64,000 nucleotides of DNA, taken from positions 248,001 through 312,000 of the forward strand of contig NZ_SADT02000008.1 in the NCBI RefSeq assembly GCF_004016445.2, in the 5' to 3' direction. Shown in pieces: positions 60,796 through 64,000 of the stretch. The stretch's first letter is position 1; each line of letters starts with the position of its first letter. Source of the stretch: Mesorhizobium sp. M2E.F.Ca.ET.219.01.1.1 (GTDB lineage Bacteria; Pseudomonadota; Alphaproteobacteria; Rhizobiales; Rhizobiaceae). A program made the position numbers and the translations under genes. The notes beneath the pieces are model-generated. The model was not told where the DNA came from. It saw nothing but the letters and a program-made list of their open reading frames with translations, and did no database searches.

Positions 60796-61587
60796 TCAAG
60801 ATTTTTGGCGAAGGGTCACGAAGAGGACGACGATCACGACGATGGCGGTCCACAATGTCGAGATCGCCGCGATGGTCGGATCGATCTGGTCGCGCAGCGA
60901 CAGGAACATTAGCTTCGGGAGCGTGCTGTTTTGGCCACTGGCGACGAAGATCGAAATGACCGACTCGTCGAGCGACGTCAGGAACGCCATCAATATCGCC
61001 GACAGCAGGCTGATCCTGAGTTGCGGAACGATTATGCCGCCGATCGCGCGTGCCCAACTGGCTCCCAGGCTACGCGCCGCCTGGACCTGGTTCCAGTCAA
61101 AGCGGGCCAGAGCAGGCAACAGGACGATGCACGCGACCGGAATGGCCAAGACGACATGTCCGACCAGCACACCGAACAGCGTTCCGACCAGATGCTGCAC
61201 CGCCAGCACAATGAAGAGACCGATCGCCAATAGGATGCCCGGCGTGACCGATGGAGTGAGCAGGATGCCCTGAAGGGTCACTGCGGTCTTTCCGCCGAGA
61301 CGATTCATGGAGATGCAGGCGAGCAACGCCGAAGGCACCGCGATCAGCGCCGTCAACGTTCCCAGCGTGATGCTGGTCCTGAGCGCGGCCATCCATGTCG
61401 CTGAACCGAAGAAGTTCTCGTACCAGCGCAAAGAGTATGCACGGGGAGGAAATTCGAGAAGATCGGACGCTGAGAACGAAAGCGGCACCACTACGATGGT
61501 GGGCAGGATCAGGAATGCCAACACGAGCGCGGAAAAGGCCCAAAGAAGGGCGAGCGCCAGCCTGTTCTCCGGATAGGCGTCAAGCAT
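60796..61587 (-). CDS. PotC-type ABC importer, permease 2
   Basis: A 263-residue inner-membrane permease with six membrane segments and the EAA-like loop VQAARSLGASWARAIGGIIVP. ATG at 61587 overlaps the preceding permease by eight bases; a GTG at 61596 is an alternative. It is part of the leftward operon of binding protein, ATPase, two permeases and phosphorylase. Confidence 0.88.
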   Translation of the reverse strand: MLDAYPENRLALALLWAFSALVLAFLILPTIVVVPLSFSASDLLEFPPRAYSLRWYENFFGSATWMAALRTSITLGTLTALIAVPSALLACISMNRLGGKTAVTLQGILLTPSVTPGILLAIGLFIVLAVQHLVGTLFGVLVGHVVLAIPVACIVLLPALARFDWNQVQAARSLGASWARAIGGIIVPQLRISLLSAILMAFLTSLDESVISIFVASGQNSTLPKLMFLSLRDQIDPTIAAISTLWTAIVVIVVLFVTLRQKS

Positions 61588-62467
61588 GAGCCACACCGAG
61601 TTTGTTCTGCGTCAGCAGGAGACGCGCTGCCCAGAACGTCACGCCCACCAGCGCCAGGAGAACGAGTAGGAGAAGGCCTAGCACGCTCGCCGCACCCCAG
61701 TCCTGAAAAGTCGACAGCGTTCGCTCGATCCGGATCGAGATCGGATTGACCTTGCCGCCGCCAAGAACCGCCGGCGTGATGAAGAAGCCGAGCGTGTAGA
61801 TGAAGACGATCATCGAGCCCGAGACGATGCCCCCCGCCGAAAGGGGCAGGATGACCGTGCGGATCGCCAGGCCAAGACCGGCTCCCATGCTCGCGGCGGC
61901 GCGGGTGAGGTTGGGGTCGATATCGCGCATCGCGGCATAAACAGGCAGCACAAAAAGCGGCAGCATGTAGTGCACCATGCCGATCAGCGTCCCCGTGAAA
62001 TTGTAGACCAGCGGCAGCGGCTCCGTCGTCAGGCCCGAACCTGTCAATACCGCGTTGACAAGGCCGTCGCGGCGCAGGAGCACGAGCCAGCCATAGGTGC
62101 GCACCAGGATCGAGGTCCACAGCGGCAGCATGATGAATGCCATCAACAGGTTGGCTACTCTTGGTCTGGCGCTGGCGAGCGCAAGCGCCAGGGGGAGACC
62201 GAGAAGCATGCAGACCGCCAGCGTCCCTATCGAGAGCTCGAGAGTGGTCAGGAGAGCCGACCAGGTCAGTCCACTTGAAAGCACCTTCTCGTAATTTCCG
62301 ACGCTGTATTCGCCCGCGGTGGTCAGGAATGATTGCCGGACAATCCAAAGGATCGGCAGGATCGCCGCTGACCCAACGATAACCAGAGCCGGTAACGAAA
62401 GAGAAAGGAAGAACCGGCGCTCTCTGCGCGCATCGGCTGCCAGTGCCGGATCCATGGCGACTTTCAC
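61580..62467 (-). CDS. PotB-type ABC importer, permease 1
   Basis: A 295-residue inner-membrane permease with six membrane segments; the EAA-like loop is LTRAAASMGAGLGLAIRTVI. It begins with GTG at 62467, overlapping the ATPase stop by four bases. An ATG five codons later is possible. Confidence 0.9.
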   Translation of the reverse strand: MKVAMDPALAADARRERRFFLSLSLPALVIVGSAAILPILWIVRQSFLTTAGEYSVGNYEKVLSSGLTWSALLTTLELSIGTLAVCMLLGLPLALALASARPRVANLLMAFIMLPLWTSILVRTYGWLVLLRRDGLVNAVLTGSGLTTEPLPLVYNFTGTLIGMVHYMLPLFVLPVYAAMRDIDPNLTRAAASMGAGLGLAIRTVILPLSAGGIVSGSMIVFIYTLGFFITPAVLGGGKVNPISIRIERTLSTFQDWGAASVLGLLLLVLLALVGVTFWAARLLLTQNKLGVAHA

Positions 62468-63501
62468 ACCTTCGCCCCCGCTATTGCGTGAACTTTGGCC
62501 GCCGGTGCGAACGCGGCCACTCGCTGACCTGGAGCAAGGTCGGCGCAGCCCGCGGCGAGGGTTGCCGGAACGCTTATCAAAACCTCTTGCCTGGTGTCGA
62601 GCTCGAGCGTCAAAAGCCAGTTCTCGCCCCGGAACGACTTGGCCCGCAGCACGCCTTCGAGCGCCACTCCGTCTGGCCCGGCAAACGCTGGATCTAGATG
62701 GAAGCTCTCTGCGCGGATCATCAATGTTTCTCGTAACGCATCAACGCCGTCGATCCTGCGGACTGAGCCCGGTGGAACAATATTGGCCTCGCCCATGAAC
62801 TCCGCAACGAAGCGGGTGAGCGGGCGGTGATAGACGCGCTCAGGCGTATCGATCTGCTCGATGCGGCCGGAATTCATCACCGCAATACGATCTGACATCG
62901 TCAGCGCTTCCCGCTGATCGTGGGTCACATAGATCGTCGTGATGCCCAGGTCGTCGTGCAGGCGCCGGATCTCATATTGCATGGCTTCGCGCAGGTTCTT
63001 GTCGAGCGCCGACAGCGGCTCGTCCATCAGCATCACGCGTGGTTTGAACACGATCGCCCTCGCCAGCGCCACCCTTTGACGCTGGCCTCCCGACAGAGCA
63101 GCGATGTCTCGTTGCGCAAAGCCTTCCAACTTTACGCGGGCCAGGGCGTCAAGCGCCCGCCGGCGAGCGTCCACTCGCGGGATCTTCCTCAATGCTAGTG
63201 GATACTCAACGTTGGCGAGCACGTTCATGTGCGGAAACAAGGCATAGTTCTGAAAAACGATGCCGAGCTCCCTTTTGTTAGGGGGCAAACGGGTGATGTC
63301 GCGACCTCCCAACAAGATCTTGCCATTGTCGAGCAGGACAAAACCCGCGACCGCCATGAGCAAGGTGGTCTTGCCGGATCCGGATGGCCCCAGCAGCGTC
63401 AGGAATTCGCCCGCCTCAATTTCGAGCGAGACGTCATCCAGCGCCAGGTAGGAGCCGTACGCCTTGCGCACGCTTTCGACGGTGATGGGAAACGATTTCA
63501 T
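62464..63501 (-). CDS. PotA-type ABC importer, ATPase
   Basis: A 345-residue ATPase with Walker A GPSGSGKTT, signature LSGGQRQR, Walker B MLMDEPLSALD, switch histidine YVTHDQREA and a C-terminal TOBE domain. ATG at 63501 follows AGGAAG; the frame is open to 63597 without other support. It lies 35 bases after the binding-protein stop. Confidence 0.92.
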   Translation of the reverse strand: MKSFPITVESVRKAYGSYLALDDVSLEIEAGEFLTLLGPSGSGKTTLLMAVAGFVLLDNGKILLGGRDITRLPPNKRELGIVFQNYALFPHMNVLANVEYPLALRKIPRVDARRRALDALARVKLEGFAQRDIAALSGGQRQRVALARAIVFKPRVMLMDEPLSALDKNLREAMQYEIRRLHDDLGITTIYVTHDQREALTMSDRIAVMNSGRIEQIDTPERVYHRPLTRFVAEFMGEANIVPPGSVRRIDGVDALRETLMIRAESFHLDPAFAGPDGVALEGVLRAKSFRGENWLLTLELDTRQEVLISVPATLAAGCADLAPGQRVAAFAPAAKVHAIAGAKV

Positions 63502-63536
63502 CTTCCTGGTCCCCCTCCCAGACGGCAGATTCGAAC

Positions 63537-64000
63537 TCAGCGGCTCATCATCTCGTCGAAGGCCTTCTGGGCAGCCTCGCCGTTCTTGAGCCACCAATCG
63601 GGATTCGAGAAGACGGAAGTGCCCGCGTTCTCAGGAGCGGTCGCCAATGTCTTCAGTCGCTCGTCAGGGATGAGCCCCGCCTTGTAAGCTGCCGGGTTGA
63701 CCGGGCCATAGGCGATGAAGTCGGTCAGCTTGGCCACGCGTGCCGGCTGCGTCATCGCGGCGATCAGCTTCATGGCCGCTTCCTTGTTCGGGGCACCCTT
63801 CGGCACGGCAAGGCAGTCCGTACCGATTACCGAACCTTTGAAGGAATAATCCACCATGCCGCCATCGGCTTTCACGGTTTGAGCCCGACCGTTCCAGGTA
63901 ACGACCAGATCCGCTTCGGCATCCTTCAGCAGTTGGGCAGACTGGGCGCCGGAAGTCCACCAAACCGCAACGCTTGGCTTGATTGCCTCGAGCCGCTTGA
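63537..64000 (-). CDS. PotD-type ABC importer, binding protein (5' part outside window)
   Basis: The C-terminal 153 residues of a spermidine/putrescine-type periplasmic binding protein, cut by the right edge. Recognisable segments are VAVWWTSGAQSAQLLKDAEA, DLVVTWNGRAQ and IAYGPVNPAAYKAG. It resembles the binding protein at 40652 (GMVWNGR, IAYGPTNQEAF), so the two importers are of one class. It is the first gene of the leftward operon ending in the phosphorylase gene at 59862. Confidence 0.88.
   Translation of the reverse strand, partial: KRLEAIKPSVAVWWTSGAQSAQLLKDAEADLVVTWNGRAQTVKADGGMVDYSFKGSVIGTDCLAVPKGAPNKEAAMKLIAAMTQPARVAKLTDFIAYGPVNPAAYKAGLIPDERLKTLATAPENAGTSVFSNPDWWLKNGEAAQKAFDEMMSR

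Noticed and set aside
1..64000. CRISPR arrays, tRNA or rRNA genes, insertion sequences, toxin-antitoxin or phage modules
   Set aside because: I looked on both strands and saw no direct-repeat array, cloverleaf-like region, transposase or phage gene. A tRNA search program would be needed to exclude a tRNA fully.

Overview
This 64 kb window is high-GC, densely packed bacterial DNA made almost entirely of accessory catabolic and transport operons. There are no rRNA, tRNA, CRISPR or intact insertion sequences that I could recognise. The gene repertoire (many ABC importers with Tat- or Sec-exported binding proteins, LacI/GntR/LysR/XRE regulators, GMC oxidoreductases, aldehyde dehydrogenases) and a GCGCGTCGC-type intergenic palindrome suggest an alphaproteobacterium of the Hyphomicrobiales, probably Mesorhizobium-like. 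That placement is inference, not a database result.

Layout. (1) 1-2596: metallo-beta-lactamase-fold hydrolase (cut by the left edge), FMN azoreductase and a divergent LysR regulator. (2) 3260-10604: LacI regulator, divergent imine-reductase-like enzyme, and a leftward operon of a xylose/ribose-type ABC importer ending in an N,N-dimethylformamidase-like protein. (3) 10984-17429: two paralogous pairs of RbsD/FucU-like protein plus alpha/beta hydrolase, pointing away from each other around a GntR regulator; the right-hand pair leads into a NitT/TauT-type ABC importer. (4) 17714-30970: HAD phosphatase, second LacI regulator, CUT1-type sugar importer with aldehyde dehydrogenase and GMC oxidoreductase, then DapA-like lyase, proline-racemase-superfamily enzyme and another aldehyde dehydrogenase. 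(5) 31075-37344: a 982-residue fusion of a SerC-like aminotransferase and a SerA-like dehydrogenase, coupled to a phosphatase-fold protein that has lost metal ligands; a small membrane protein; then leftward alanine racemase and an Ldh-family reductase. (6) 37510-39163: a putative beta-glucanase and a small membrane protein. (7) 39561-57653: an XRE-cupin regulator and a large multi-operon catabolic cluster (PotABCD-type importer, flavin monooxygenase and flavin reductase, D-serine dehydratase, acyl-CoA ligase, thioesterase, enoyl-CoA hydratase, aldehyde dehydrogenase, enolase-superfamily enzyme, amidohydrolase, 2-hydroxyacid dehydrogenase). (8) 57810-64000: MFS exporter, a decayed HAD gene, and a PotABCD-type importer with an MTAP/PNP-family phosphorylase.

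Two regulatory networks can be read from the DNA. Ten near-palindromes of the LacI type (consensus TGTAAACGTTTACA) lie between 4.3 and 39.2 kb, mostly in front of transcription units. From 40.5 kb rightward that motif is replaced by another palindrome, TTTCC-N-ATAGGA, found at the start of the operons flanking the XRE-cupin regulator. Regions 2-6 therefore look like LacI-controlled modules and region 7 like an XRE-cupin regulon. The most unusual material is the SerC-SerA fusion with its degenerate phosphatase partner, the duplicated RbsD-hydrolase cassette, and the unassigned catabolic pathway in region 7.
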